The position numbers and the translations under genes are program-made. A model generated the notes under the pieces. That model saw only the letters and a program-made list of their open reading frames with translations, had not been told where the DNA came from and ran no database searches. A stretch of 64,000 bases of DNA from an uncultured Ruminococcus sp. (lineage in GTDB: Bacteria; Bacillota; Clostridia; Oscillospirales; Ruminococcaceae), in assembly GCA_902788785.1 (NCBI GenBank), contig CADALT010000001.1, positions 62,001 through 126,000 of the forward strand. Direction: 5' to 3'. Positions within the stretch are counted from its first letter, which is position 1; the number at the start of each line of letters is the position of its first letter. This document shows, in pieces, positions 50,883-57,971 of this stretch.

Positions 50883-51845
50883 ATGAGTCCAATATTGATC
50901 GTACTTATCATAATCGCTGTCATCGTGCTGATAGTGATATCCAATATCAAGATAGTTCCTCAGGCATATGTTTATGTAGTTGAGCGTCTGGGAACGTTCC
51001 ATGCTGCATGGGGCACCGGTCTGCACGTCAAGATACCTTTCATCGACAGAGTTGCTAAGAGAGTGTCCATAAAGGAACAGGTCGTTGATTTCAAGCCTCA
51101 GTCCGTTATCACAAAGGATAACGTAACAATGCAGATCGATACTGTAGTATTTTTCCAGATAACCAATGCTATGCAGTTCACATACGGCGTTGAGAGACCT
51201 ATCTCCGCTATCGAGAACCTGACAGCTACTACACTGAGAAATATCGTTGGTGACCTTGATCTGGAAGCAACACTGACTTCAAGAGATATCATCAATACCA
51301 GGATCACTGCTATACTGGATGAAGCTACCGATCGTTGGGGCATCAAGGTCCAGCGAGTTGAGCTGAAAAACATCCTGCCTCCGAGAGAGATACAGGATGC
51401 AATGGAAAAGCAGATGAAGGCTGACCGTGAAAGACGTGAAAAGGTCATCCAGGCTGAGGCAGAGAAGAAGTCTCAGGTGCTGGTTGCAGAAGGTGAAAAG
51501 GAATCCAAGATCCTCCGAGCACAGGCTGATAAGGAATCTCAGATCCTGGCTGCCGAGGCTGAAAAGCAGTCCATGATACTCAGGGCTGACGCTGTCAAGG
51601 AGCAGAAGATACTAGAAGCAGAAGGTGAGGCACAGGCAATCGAGATGGTACAGCGTGCTCTGGCAGACAGTATCGTTAAACTGAACGCTGCTAATCCTAA
51701 CGATGCAGTTATCCAGCTCAAGAGTCTGGAAGCATTCAGCAAGGCTGCTGACGGCAAGGCTACAAAGATCATTATTCCCAGCGAGATACAGAGTCTTGCA
51801 GGTCTTGCAACAGGTCTCAAAGAGATCGTTAAGGAAGACAAGTAA
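50883..51845 (+). CDS. SPFH/stomatin-family membrane protein (QmcA-like)
   Basis: A 320-residue membrane-anchored SPFH protein. One N-terminal helix (ILIVLIIIAVIVLIVI) is followed by the SPFH domain (VPQAYVYVVERLGTFHAAWG; VDFKPQSVITKDNVTMQID; LRNIVGDLDLEATLTSRD) and a long heptad-rich helix with many Glu-Ala-Glu-Lys repeats (about residues 185-260). Such proteins form large ring-like scaffolds in the membrane. It is the second gene after NfeD, 16 nt apart. Confidence 0.94.
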   Translation: MSPILIVLIIIAVIVLIVISNIKIVPQAYVYVVERLGTFHAAWGTGLHVKIPFIDRVAKRVSIKEQVVDFKPQSVITKDNVTMQIDTVVFFQITNAMQFTYGVERPISAIENLTATTLRNIVGDLDLEATLTSRDIINTRITAILDEATDRWGIKVQRVELKNILPPREIQDAMEKQMKADRERREKVIQAEAEKKSQVLVAEGEKESKILRAQADKESQILAAEAEKQSMILRADAVKEQKILEAEGEAQAIEMVQRALADSIVKLNAANPNDAVIQLKSLEAFSKAADGKATKIIIPSEIQSLAGLATGLKEIVKEDK

Positions 51846-51867
51846 CTGTAAACACTATCTAAACTAA

Positions 51868-51904
51868 CAAAAGCACTTCCGGCTGGATCGGAAGTGCTTT
51901 TTCA
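51868..51904. terminator. Bidirectional terminator
   Basis: AAAGCACTTCCG (51870-51881) pairs perfectly with CGGAAGTGCTTT (51889-51900) around a 7-nt loop, with A/T flanks on both strands. It separates the SPFH gene from convergent nagA. Confidence 0.9.
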
Positions 51905-51910
51905 TTTACC

Positions 51911-53041
51911 CTATATAACTTTTACCGTTGAAAGATCATGCTTATCTAGCAATACAAAATGTGCACGCTTGCCAACTTCTATAGAACCGTGTACCTTATC
52001 TATCCCTATCGAACGGCATGGAATTATCGTTGCTGCCCTCACTGCATTTTCCAAAGGTATGCCCATACTTACTGCCATGCGCATACAGTCGGGGAGGGAA
52101 GTCACGCTGCCTGCAAGGGTCCCGTCCGAAAGTGTCGCTCTGCAGCCCCTTACGGTCACAGCCTGCCCACCCAGCGAGTATTCGCCGTCAGGCATACCGC
52201 AGGCTTCCATACTGTCGCTGATAAGCACCATACGATCTTCGCCGAAAAGCTTGAATGCTGCACGTACTGCCGCAGGCGAAACATGGATACCATCGCAGAT
52301 CAATTCGACAAAACAATGTCCATCGTCTATCGCCGCTCCGATAAGACCTGTGTCTCGGTGGTGGAAAGGCGGCATAGCGTTATATAGATGAGTGACATGG
52401 TCTGCACCTGCATTGAATGCTTTAGCAGCAGCTTCATAACTGCAGTTTGTATGCCCCAGAGAAAAGTGTATCTCATCTCCGCAGCCGACTATACAGCCCA
52501 GTGCTCCGTCCATTTCAGGCGCTATGGTAACAAGTTTTATCAGACCTCCGCTTGCTTTTTGCCACTTGCGTATCTTATCTCCCGAAGGACGCTTGATGTG
52601 ATCGGTATGCTGTGCCCCTGCTTTTTCGGGATTTATAAAAGGTCCCTCAAGATGTATGCCCACAAGTTCAGCACGTTCATGGGTATCTTCGTGGCGCTTA
52701 TACTCCCTGATATTATCAAGCACAGTATTCAGCTCATTTTCGGGAAGAGTCATTGTAGCAGGGCAGATAGCTGTTACTCCCTGAGCAAACTCATATTCCG
52801 CAATTACCGAAACATCTCCGCCGCATAGGTCATTGCCTGCGCATCCGTGAAAATGCACGTCCACAAGTCCCGGTATCACATAGCATCCGCCGCAGTCGAT
52901 AACACTTTTACCCTCTGTCGATATGGTATCAGCTGGGGATATAGCGGTTATCCTGTCTTCGCCAAACTCCACATCGAGCTTTTTAAACACATTATCAGGT
53001 GTGAAAACAAGTCCGTTCTTTAGTACAGTTATATCACTCAT
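51911..53041 (-). CDS. nagA: N-acetylglucosamine-6-phosphate deacetylase
   Basis: Amidohydrolase removing acetate from GlcNAc-6-P in amino-sugar recycling. The metal-binding VDVHFHGCAGND opens the barrel; GIHLEGPFINPEKAGAQ, FSLGHTNCSYEAAAKAFNAG, THLYNAMPPFHHRDTGLIG and VLISDSMEACGMPDG are family motifs with the catalytic aspartate in the last. The 376 residues are typical. nagB and a GlcNAc transporter are not adjacent. It starts 4 nt after the recombinase gene. Confidence 0.95.
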   Translation of the reverse strand: MSDITVLKNGLVFTPDNVFKKLDVEFGEDRITAISPADTISTEGKSVIDCGGCYVIPGLVDVHFHGCAGNDLCGGDVSVIAEYEFAQGVTAICPATMTLPENELNTVLDNIREYKRHEDTHERAELVGIHLEGPFINPEKAGAQHTDHIKRPSGDKIRKWQKASGGLIKLVTIAPEMDGALGCIVGCGDEIHFSLGHTNCSYEAAAKAFNAGADHVTHLYNAMPPFHHRDTGLIGAAIDDGHCFVELICDGIHVSPAAVRAAFKLFGEDRMVLISDSMEACGMPDGEYSLGGQAVTVRGCRATLSDGTLAGSVTSLPDCMRMAVSMGIPLENAVRAATIIPCRSIGIDKVHGSIEVGKRAHFVLLDKHDLSTVKVI

Positions 53042-53045
53042 AGCA

Positions 53046-54044
53046 TTAGTCCTCGTCCTTTTTCTTTTTAGCCGATCGCTGTCCTGCCAGAGGATTTGCC
53101 TGTGCAGCCGCTTTCAGGTTCTCGCTTGATAGATGAGTGTATATCTCCGTGGTAGCAAGGCTTTCATGTCCAAGGATATCTTTAAGTACCAGTGTATCGA
53201 CATTTCCGTACTGATACATCAGCGTAGCGGCAGTATGGCGCAGCTTGTGCGTTGTGATACCCAGATTTGACAGCCCTGCTTTTTTCAGGCTCTCCTCAAC
53301 TATCTCCTGCGTTCTGCGGCGTGAGATACGAGTATTTCTGTTAGATAGAAACAGCGCTTTTTCCTTGGTGTCAATTGCCATACGGTAGGGAAGATACGCT
53401 TTCAGCGACGCTACACAAGCATCATTCATGTAAACGATACGCTCCTTTTGTCCCTTACCGAAAAGACGCAGCGTTCCGTTCTCAAAGCTGAAATCATTGA
53501 GGTCCAGCCCACAAAGCTCGCTCAAACGCATACCGCAGTTCAGAAACAGCGTTATCATGCAGTAATCTCGCTCATAATGATCTGATTCAATAGACGCCAA
53601 AAGCTTCTGTGCATCTTCCAGTGTCAGGTATTTAGGCAGTGTTTTTGGCGGTTTGGGCAATTCAAGCTGAGTGAGAGGATCAGCATCTATCATTTCTTTT
53701 TTCAGATGCAGGTAGGAGAAAAACTGCTTTATCGCGGAGGTCTTTCTCGCCCTTGTCTTGACACTGTTATCCCTTTCATCAGCCAGCCATTTCAGATAGT
53801 CATATGCATCTATCAGCCTAAATGAACGTATGTATTCAAAAGGAACATCACTGATGGTAATATCCTCCCAATCGACTTTGTTCGGGTCAATATCATTATG
53901 GTCGATCTTCAAATACCTGAGAAATGTTCTGAGGTCGATGTAATATGCTTCAATAGTTCTCTCGGTACGTGCTTTCACCAGCTGCATATAGGTAAGATAA
54001 TCCCTGAGATAATCGGGACAGTCTTTCATGAATTCTTTTTTCAC
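53046..54044 (-). CDS. Xer-type tyrosine recombinase
   Basis: A 332-residue site-specific recombinase with an N-terminal SAM-like core-binding domain (about 10-120) and a catalytic domain holding all residues: Arg in CGMRLSELCGLDL, Lys in FGKGQKERIVY, His and Arg in THKLRHTAATLMY, His in DILGHESLATTEIYTH, with the nucleophile tyrosine in EIYTH. The size and sequence fit chromosome-dimer-resolution XerC/XerD rather than a phage integrase, and no attachment site or phage genes are nearby. Which of XerC or XerD it is cannot be decided. Confidence 0.9.
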   Translation of the reverse strand: MKKEFMKDCPDYLRDYLTYMQLVKARTERTIEAYYIDLRTFLRYLKIDHNDIDPNKVDWEDITISDVPFEYIRSFRLIDAYDYLKWLADERDNSVKTRARKTSAIKQFFSYLHLKKEMIDADPLTQLELPKPPKTLPKYLTLEDAQKLLASIESDHYERDYCMITLFLNCGMRLSELCGLDLNDFSFENGTLRLFGKGQKERIVYMNDACVASLKAYLPYRMAIDTKEKALFLSNRNTRISRRRTQEIVEESLKKAGLSNLGITTHKLRHTAATLMYQYGNVDTLVLKDILGHESLATTEIYTHLSSENLKAAAQANPLAGQRSAKKKKDED

Positions 54045-54186
54045 GGGTAAGCCCTCCTTTTATAGTGAGATTTCCGCACTAAATTATTATTTATTATACC
54101 ATATTGAAAACCAAATGTAAAGAGGTCAAATATATTAAGCGACTAAAATTATCGCCCATATCCCGACTGCAGCTACAAATATCGCA

Positions 54187-54222
54187 GAAAAAACAGGGCA
54201 CGAGAGAGCACCCGTACCCTGT
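54187..54222 (-). terminator. Terminator of the NAD cluster
   Basis: On the minus strand ACAGGGTACG pairs with CGTGCCCTGT (one G-U) around a 10-nt loop and is followed by six T, immediately after the 63-residue gene. Confidence 0.88.
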
Positions 54223-54226
54223 TATG

Positions 54227-54418
54227 TTACATAAATGAGATACAATATTCACGTTCGGCTTTTTTTGCTTTTGGATCTTCACCATATTTTTGAATGTGTT
54301 CACAATATATAGTCGAGATCTCTTCATCGGACATTGCATCAAGTTCTGACATGGAATATCCGCAATGTAACAGATATACAGCAAAGCCTTCCGACCAGAC
54401 ATTTTTACGATGTTTCAT
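54227..54418 (-). CDS. Small uncharacterised protein, 63 aa
   Basis: Not recognised. A soluble, charged protein starting MKHRKNVWSEGFAVYLLHCG, with a predicted helical SMSELDAMSDEEISTIYCEH stretch and a lysine-rich end, and no membrane segment. AAGGTG lies 5 nt before the ATG, the gap to the NADAR gene is 9 nt, and a strong terminator follows directly, so it looks like a genuine last gene of the NAD cluster. Its function is unknown. Confidence 0.65.
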   Translation of the reverse strand: MKHRKNVWSEGFAVYLLHCGYSMSELDAMSDEEISTIYCEHIQKYGEDPKAKKAEREYCISFM

Positions 54419-54427
54419 AAGATCACC

Positions 54428-55018
54428 TTACAATAATTCATCTCTTACCTGCATCAAAGCAAAACCAAGCAGGTTTTCGCCTTTCCATTTTACGGGCTTC
54501 ATCGCACCTTCATCAACCGAAGACAGCTTGATGCCCCAGATGCCGTCATATGGACTGGCTTCTGCCAGTATTTTTCCATCAGTAGATAAAAGGTATCTTC
54601 GCAGATCTTCATTCTGCGAGAACTTCATCAGATTGCCGTAGAAAACTATAGTAAACTTGTGCTCGTCCCAGATGTCACTGCTAAAACCTCGAACCTCACG
54701 CCCCAGAGCTTTAATGGTCTCCTGATCGTTTGAGCGCAGTATCTTTTCGAGTATCTCGCTGTCGCCAAACAGTTGAGCCTTCGATGCCATCATGAATTGT
54801 TCGGCACATGAATACTTTATCCCGTCAACCTCAAAAGGACTCTCATACCACTGGCTCAGACAGCTTTTAGTGATACTTCCGTCAGCAGAGGTATGATGAC
54901 CCCAGAAAAGTACAAATTTCTGTTTTATGCTGGCTAGATAGTCTTTTTTTGCAGCCTCGGCAGTGTATTTCTGCTCAACTACATCTTTAATATAGTTTAT
55001 ATTTTTCAAAAGGATCAT
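54428..55018 (-). CDS. NADAR-domain protein (YbiA/DUF1768 family)
   Basis: A 196-residue protein with an N-terminal helical extension of about 35 residues and a NADAR domain: FVLFWGHHTS, CLSQWYESPFEVDGIKYSCA, EQFMMASKAQLFGD, SPYDGIWGIKLSS and WKGENLLGFALMQVRDEL. Family members are N-glycosidases on ADP-ribose-related or riboflavin-pathway intermediates, and some remove ADP-ribose from DNA bases. It overlaps nadE (ATGA), so it is made together with NAD synthetase; a role in NAD/ADP-ribose repair or salvage is inferred. No DarT-like toxin gene is in the window. Confidence 0.88.
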   Translation of the reverse strand: MILLKNINYIKDVVEQKYTAEAAKKDYLASIKQKFVLFWGHHTSADGSITKSCLSQWYESPFEVDGIKYSCAEQFMMASKAQLFGDSEILEKILRSNDQETIKALGREVRGFSSDIWDEHKFTIVFYGNLMKFSQNEDLRRYLLSTDGKILAEASPYDGIWGIKLSSVDEGAMKPVKWKGENLLGFALMQVRDELL

Positions 55019-55761
55019 CCCTTGTATTCAAATTTTGGCATAGGCAGAAGCTTGTGGAGATTTCTTGCGTGCATACCGTCTATGCGTGCTTTAAGTTCGG
55101 GCTTATCAGCCAGATCGGTCTCGTGTCTTATATAACTGTCAAGTTCAGCATAGGTAAAGCCGAGATTGTCTTCGTCTGTCTTGCCGCAAAGTCCGTCGAT
55201 AGGTGTCTTGTGAGTCAGGTCATAAGGCAGACCAAGTTCGTCGCCGATTGCTATGACCTCACGTACACAGAGTTCGGAAAGGGGACTGAAATCACCTGCG
55301 GCATCGCCGAATTTAGTGGAATATCCCACCCAATCCTCGGACATATTGCAGGTGTTGACTACACGTCCGCCTACACAGGCAGCTACAGCATAAAGTGTTG
55401 TCATACGTATCCTCGGTGGAGTGTTGACCCTTGCCTGTTCAGCTACATCCAGCTTTGAACCCAGCTCAGCCATAAGCGCCGAGACCGTGCTGCCAACATT
55501 TATCTCATAGCTCTTTATACCCAGGTGTGCCACCAGTTTCTTGCTGCAATCAATATCGAACTGCTCGCCCTGAGGCATAAGCACACCGATAACTCTGTCC
55601 TTGCCCAGTGCTTCAACACAAAGTGCCGCCGCAACAGAACTGTCCTTACCGCCCGAAATGCCTATGACAGCATTAGTAGTAGGTGTGGCGTTCTCCTCAA
55701 AATACTTCTTTATCCATTCTATTACTTCGTCCTTGACTTTTTTTGCATTGAATTCACTCAT
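55015..55761 (-). CDS. nadE: NH3-dependent NAD+ synthetase
   Basis: Amidates nicotinic-acid adenine dinucleotide. The ATP-pyrophosphatase P-loop is IGISGGKDSSVAAALC, and NTCNMSEDWVGYSTKFGDAA is the NaAD-binding and adenylation region. The 248 residues correspond to the short, ammonia-dependent enzyme without a glutaminase domain. It follows the NrtR-like regulator by 26 nt and overlaps the NADAR gene. Confidence 0.95.
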   Translation of the reverse strand: MSEFNAKKVKDEVIEWIKKYFEENATPTTNAVIGISGGKDSSVAAALCVEALGKDRVIGVLMPQGEQFDIDCSKKLVAHLGIKSYEINVGSTVSALMAELGSKLDVAEQARVNTPPRIRMTTLYAVAACVGGRVVNTCNMSEDWVGYSTKFGDAAGDFSPLSELCVREVIAIGDELGLPYDLTHKTPIDGLCGKTDEDNLGFTYAELDSYIRHETDLADKPELKARIDGMHARNLHKLLPMPKFEYKG

Positions 55762-55787
55762 TATAAAAACTCCTCTCGAAATAATTG

Positions 55788-56549
55788 TTATCTTGCTCTG
55801 CGGTAGAGTTTTGATGTTCGGTGGGCAGCAGCCTCATCGTACTTGTCAGTCTCCTCGACCTTGCCCATCATACGCTTGCGAAATCCCTGCGGTGAGAGCT
55901 TCACGCCTGTAATTACTTCATAAGGTCTTTGCAGGTCCGAAATGGTGAAAAGTTCAGGCATAAGATCAAAGATCATATCATGGTTTATGACCTCATCACG
56001 CAGTTTGAAAAAAGCATCTTTTATCATGATACCATGGTCGAATGCCAGCTCGTTTATAATAAACTCACCATCTGTATACTCAAAAATAGTATGCTTATCA
56101 TCTGTCAGTTTAAGGGTAAAGTGATCCTCATCTGTAGTACTTATAACGTCGAGCCAGTGGGCTGAAAGTGCATCTGAATCATTAGCTGTAGATAAACTTA
56201 CAGTATCAGACAACGCTATGAAACAGCAGGAAATTATCCAACCTCTCGGGTCTCTGCCATCTTTACTGTATACACCCAGCTCTATAAGCTTAGGTTCCTT
56301 AACGCCTGCCTCTTCCTCCAACTCTCTTACAGCCGAATCATGAACAGTTTCGCCACGTCTGAGAAAACCGCCGGGCAGCGAATATTGCCCCTTAAATGGT
56401 GCCTCGCCACGTTTTACCAGCAAAAGTTTCAGCTTTTTCTCTTTAAGACTTTTCCTGTCCTTAGCCGCTATACTATCCACCCCGAATACCACCGCATCGG
56501 TGGCAACAGACGGTCTGTCATAATCTTCTATAGAATACAGTATTATCAC
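55788..56549 (-). CDS. NrtR-like regulator: Nudix domain plus C-terminal winged helix
   Basis: A 253-residue protein. The Nudix box spans residues 61-83 (GFLRRGETVHDSAVRELEEE) with all catalytic-type residues present. The C-terminal part (about 165-253) has the NrtR pattern FTISDLQRPYEVITGVKLS with FRKRM, a winged helix. NrtR proteins sense ADP-ribose and repress NAD synthesis genes; here it sits directly upstream of nadE. An intact Nudix box leaves hydrolase activity possible. The start is a GTG at 56549 with a poor Shine-Dalgarno sequence. The direct repeats beyond its promoter are a likely own operator. Confidence 0.9.
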   Translation of the reverse strand: MIILYSIEDYDRPSVATDAVVFGVDSIAAKDRKSLKEKKLKLLLVKRGEAPFKGQYSLPGGFLRRGETVHDSAVRELEEEAGVKEPKLIELGVYSKDGRDPRGWIISCCFIALSDTVSLSTANDSDALSAHWLDVISTTDEDHFTLKLTDDKHTIFEYTDGEFIINELAFDHGIMIKDAFFKLRDEVINHDMIFDLMPELFTISDLQRPYEVITGVKLSPQGFRKRMMGKVEETDKYDEAAAHRTSKLYRRAR

Positions 56550-56564
56550 CCCATTTAATACTTA

Positions 56565-56592
56565 GTAACTAAAAGTTTGTAACTATTAGTTT
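56565..56592. promoter_or_regulatory. Tandem 14-bp direct repeat, candidate NrtR operator
   Basis: GTAACTAAAAGTTT (56565-56578) is followed without a gap by GTAACTATTAGTTT (56579-56592), differing at two positions. It lies just downstream of the -10 box, over the expected transcription start, as suits a repressor site. Confidence 0.6.
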
Positions 56593-56597
56593 ATTAA

Positions 56598-56626
56598 AAT
56601 ATACCACGTTTACTCTTAAATGTCAA
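56598..56626 (-). promoter_or_regulatory. Promoter of the nrtR-nadE-NADAR operon
   Basis: Minus-strand -35 TTGACA (56621-56626), 17-bp spacer, -10 TATATT (56598-56603). Confidence 0.75.
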
Positions 56627-56664
56627 TATAATAATATTAGCCTTTATGATATTATTAAATTGCA

Positions 56665-56693
56665 TTGACTTATTCTCTTATATATGTTATCAT
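56665..56693 (+). promoter_or_regulatory. Promoter of the 56.7 kb GNAT gene
   Basis: -35 TTGACT (56665-56670), 17-bp spacer, -10 TATCAT (56688-56693). Divergent from the nrtR promoter. Confidence 0.65.
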
Positions 56694-56712
56694 TATCAGG
56701 AGGTGATAACAA

Positions 56713-57168
56713 ATGAAGATAGAAAAAGCTTCGATCAAAGACACAAAACTCGTAAAACACATAACACAGGCGACTATCAGGGCAGTTTATCCACATTATT
56801 ATCCTGAGGGTGCAGTGGATTTTTTCTCGGCTCATCACAGTGATGAAAGGATAATTTCCGATATCGAGCAGGGAAGGGTATATCTGATTTTTCATGGTGA
56901 AATCGCAGTGGGTACTGTTACTGTTGCGTATAATGAGATCAATAGATTATTCGTTTTACAGGAATATCAGGGGCAAGGTTTCGGCAGGGCACTGATGGAC
57001 TTCGCCGAGAAAGAGATCGCTTGCAGATATGATGAAATAAAGCTCGATGCTTCACTGCCTGCAAAAGCAATTTATAAGAAACGTGGATATGAAGAGATCT
57101 CATATAACATAATAAAGACCGATAACGGAGACTATCTCTGTTATGATGAGATGGTCAGGAAAATATGA
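56713..57168 (+). CDS. GNAT-family N-acetyltransferase
   Basis: A 151-residue single-domain GNAT protein: MKIEKASIKDTKLVKHITQA opens the fold, the acetyl-CoA loop is QEYQGQGFGRALMDFAEKE, and LDASLPAKAIYKKRGYEE closes it. GGAGGTG precedes the ATG. Substrate unknown. It is monocistronic, divergent from the NAD cluster and convergent with hsp20. Confidence 0.9.
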   Translation: MKIEKASIKDTKLVKHITQATIRAVYPHYYPEGAVDFFSAHHSDERIISDIEQGRVYLIFHGEIAVGTVTVAYNEINRLFVLQEYQGQGFGRALMDFAEKEIACRYDEIKLDASLPAKAIYKKRGYEEISYNIIKTDNGDYLCYDEMVRKI

Positions 57169-57174
57169 TTTAAA

Positions 57175-57214
57175 CAAAAAAGCTGCTGCACCGATGTGGT
57201 ACAGCAGCTTTTAT
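57175..57214. terminator. Bidirectional terminator
   Basis: AAAAGCTGCTG (57178-57188) pairs with CAGCAGCTTTT (57202-57212); the loop contains ACC/GGT that can extend the stem. A- and T-runs flank it. Shared by the GNAT gene and hsp20. Confidence 0.85.
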
Positions 57215-57218
57215 ATTA

Positions 57219-57674
57219 TCAGCCTTCAATAGCTATTCTTCTGTTTGGTTCTATCTGTTTTGCAGGCTGCTTCTTCGGGATAGTGAGTTTAAGCACACCA
57301 TCTTCAAATTTAGCCTTTACATCATCCACAGTGATATCATCACCCACATAGAAGCTTCTCTGCATTGAACCTGCATAACGCTCCTGACGGATGATCTTTC
57401 CCTTTTTGTCAGTCTCGTCCTTATCAAGACCCTTAGCAGCGCCAATGATAAGGCAGCCGTTTTCAAGTCTCAGGTCGATCTCATCCTTTTTGAATCCGGG
57501 AAGATCAATATCGAGCTCATAGCTTTCATCATTTTCATGCACATCGGTCTTCATGACCTGTGCAGCGTGTTTTCCGTACAGCTTCTTGTCGATATCTTCA
57601 CCAAATCCGTTGAAAACAGGGAAGTCCATAAAATCATCAAAAAGGTTTTCATTAAAAATTGTAGGCAGTAACAT
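57219..57674 (-). CDS. Small heat-shock protein (Hsp20/alpha-crystallin)
   Basis: An ATP-independent chaperone of 151 residues. The alpha-crystallin domain (about 45-135) shows VHENDESYELDIDLPGFKKD, EIDLRLENGCLIIGA and GVLKLTIPK, followed by a short tail with IEPNRRIAIEG, where the I-x-I-type motif is IAI. AAGGAGG stands 8 nt before the ATG. Controlled by a CIRCE site over its promoter, so HrcA regulation is expected, and it has a leader of about 165 nt. Confidence 0.95.
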   Translation of the reverse strand: MLLPTIFNENLFDDFMDFPVFNGFGEDIDKKLYGKHAAQVMKTDVHENDESYELDIDLPGFKKDEIDLRLENGCLIIGAAKGLDKDETDKKGKIIRQERYAGSMQRSFYVGDDITVDDVKAKFEDGVLKLTIPKKQPAKQIEPNRRIAIEG

Positions 57675-57711
57675 AGGTCAGTCCTCCTTATCTCATCACG
57701 ATGTTTGCCTT

Positions 57712-57767
57712 TTCGGAAGATACACTTATTATGTGCAAAACTGCATAACATATACATATCTGCCGAA
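57712..57767 (-). ncRNA. Long imperfect hairpin in the hsp20 leader
   Basis: TTCGG/CCGAA and AGATA/TATCT pair across 57712-57767 with a one-base mismatch between, and inner segments TTATG/CATAA extend the stem. The Shine-Dalgarno sequence at about 57685 is outside it, so a simple thermometer blocking the ribosome-binding site is not shown. Confidence 0.4.
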
Positions 57768-57848
57768 GTATTTCAAACTTTTGTTATGAGCAACGGGACG
57801 GAAGTTCAGGTACCCGGGTAACCTGTTCTGTTCCTTTGTTCTGATTAT

Positions 57849-57877
57849 ATTATAGCACTGATTTTTAGCACTGTCAA
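57849..57877 (-). promoter_or_regulatory. hsp20 promoter
   Basis: Minus-strand -35 TTGACA (57872-57877), 17-bp spacer, -10 TATAAT (57849-57854), a perfect consensus pair overlapped by CIRCE. Confidence 0.88.
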
Positions 57878-57891
57878 GGGGAGAGTGCTAA
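57865..57891. promoter_or_regulatory. CIRCE element (HrcA operator)
   Basis: TTAGCACTG (57865-57873), 9-bp spacer, GAGTGCTAA (57883-57891). It matches the CIRCE consensus TTAGCACTC-N9-GAGTGCTAA with one mismatch and covers the -35 box of hsp20. Confidence 0.93.
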
Positions 57892-57927
57892 TTTTCACAC
57901 AATTTTCATTTTGCCATATAATTTCAT

Positions 57928-57960
57928 ATAAAAAGATCTGCACCTTTTCAGCGCAGACCT
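57928..57960 (-). terminator. Terminator of the 58-60 kb dockerin gene
   Basis: Minus strand AGGTCTGC pairs with GCAGATCT (one G-U) around an 11-nt loop, followed by TTTT. Confidence 0.78.
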
Positions 57961-57971
57961 TTCGGAAATAT

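Noticed and set aside
53046-54044. Integrase of a mobile element
   Set aside because: The Xer-type gene is next to housekeeping nagA, with no phage or conjugation genes, direct-repeat attachment sites or change in composition around it.
54428-55018. NADAR protein as antitoxin of a DarT-type defence module
   Set aside because: No DarT-like ADP-ribosyltransferase is adjacent; the operon partners are nadE and an NrtR-like regulator, so a metabolic role is more likely.
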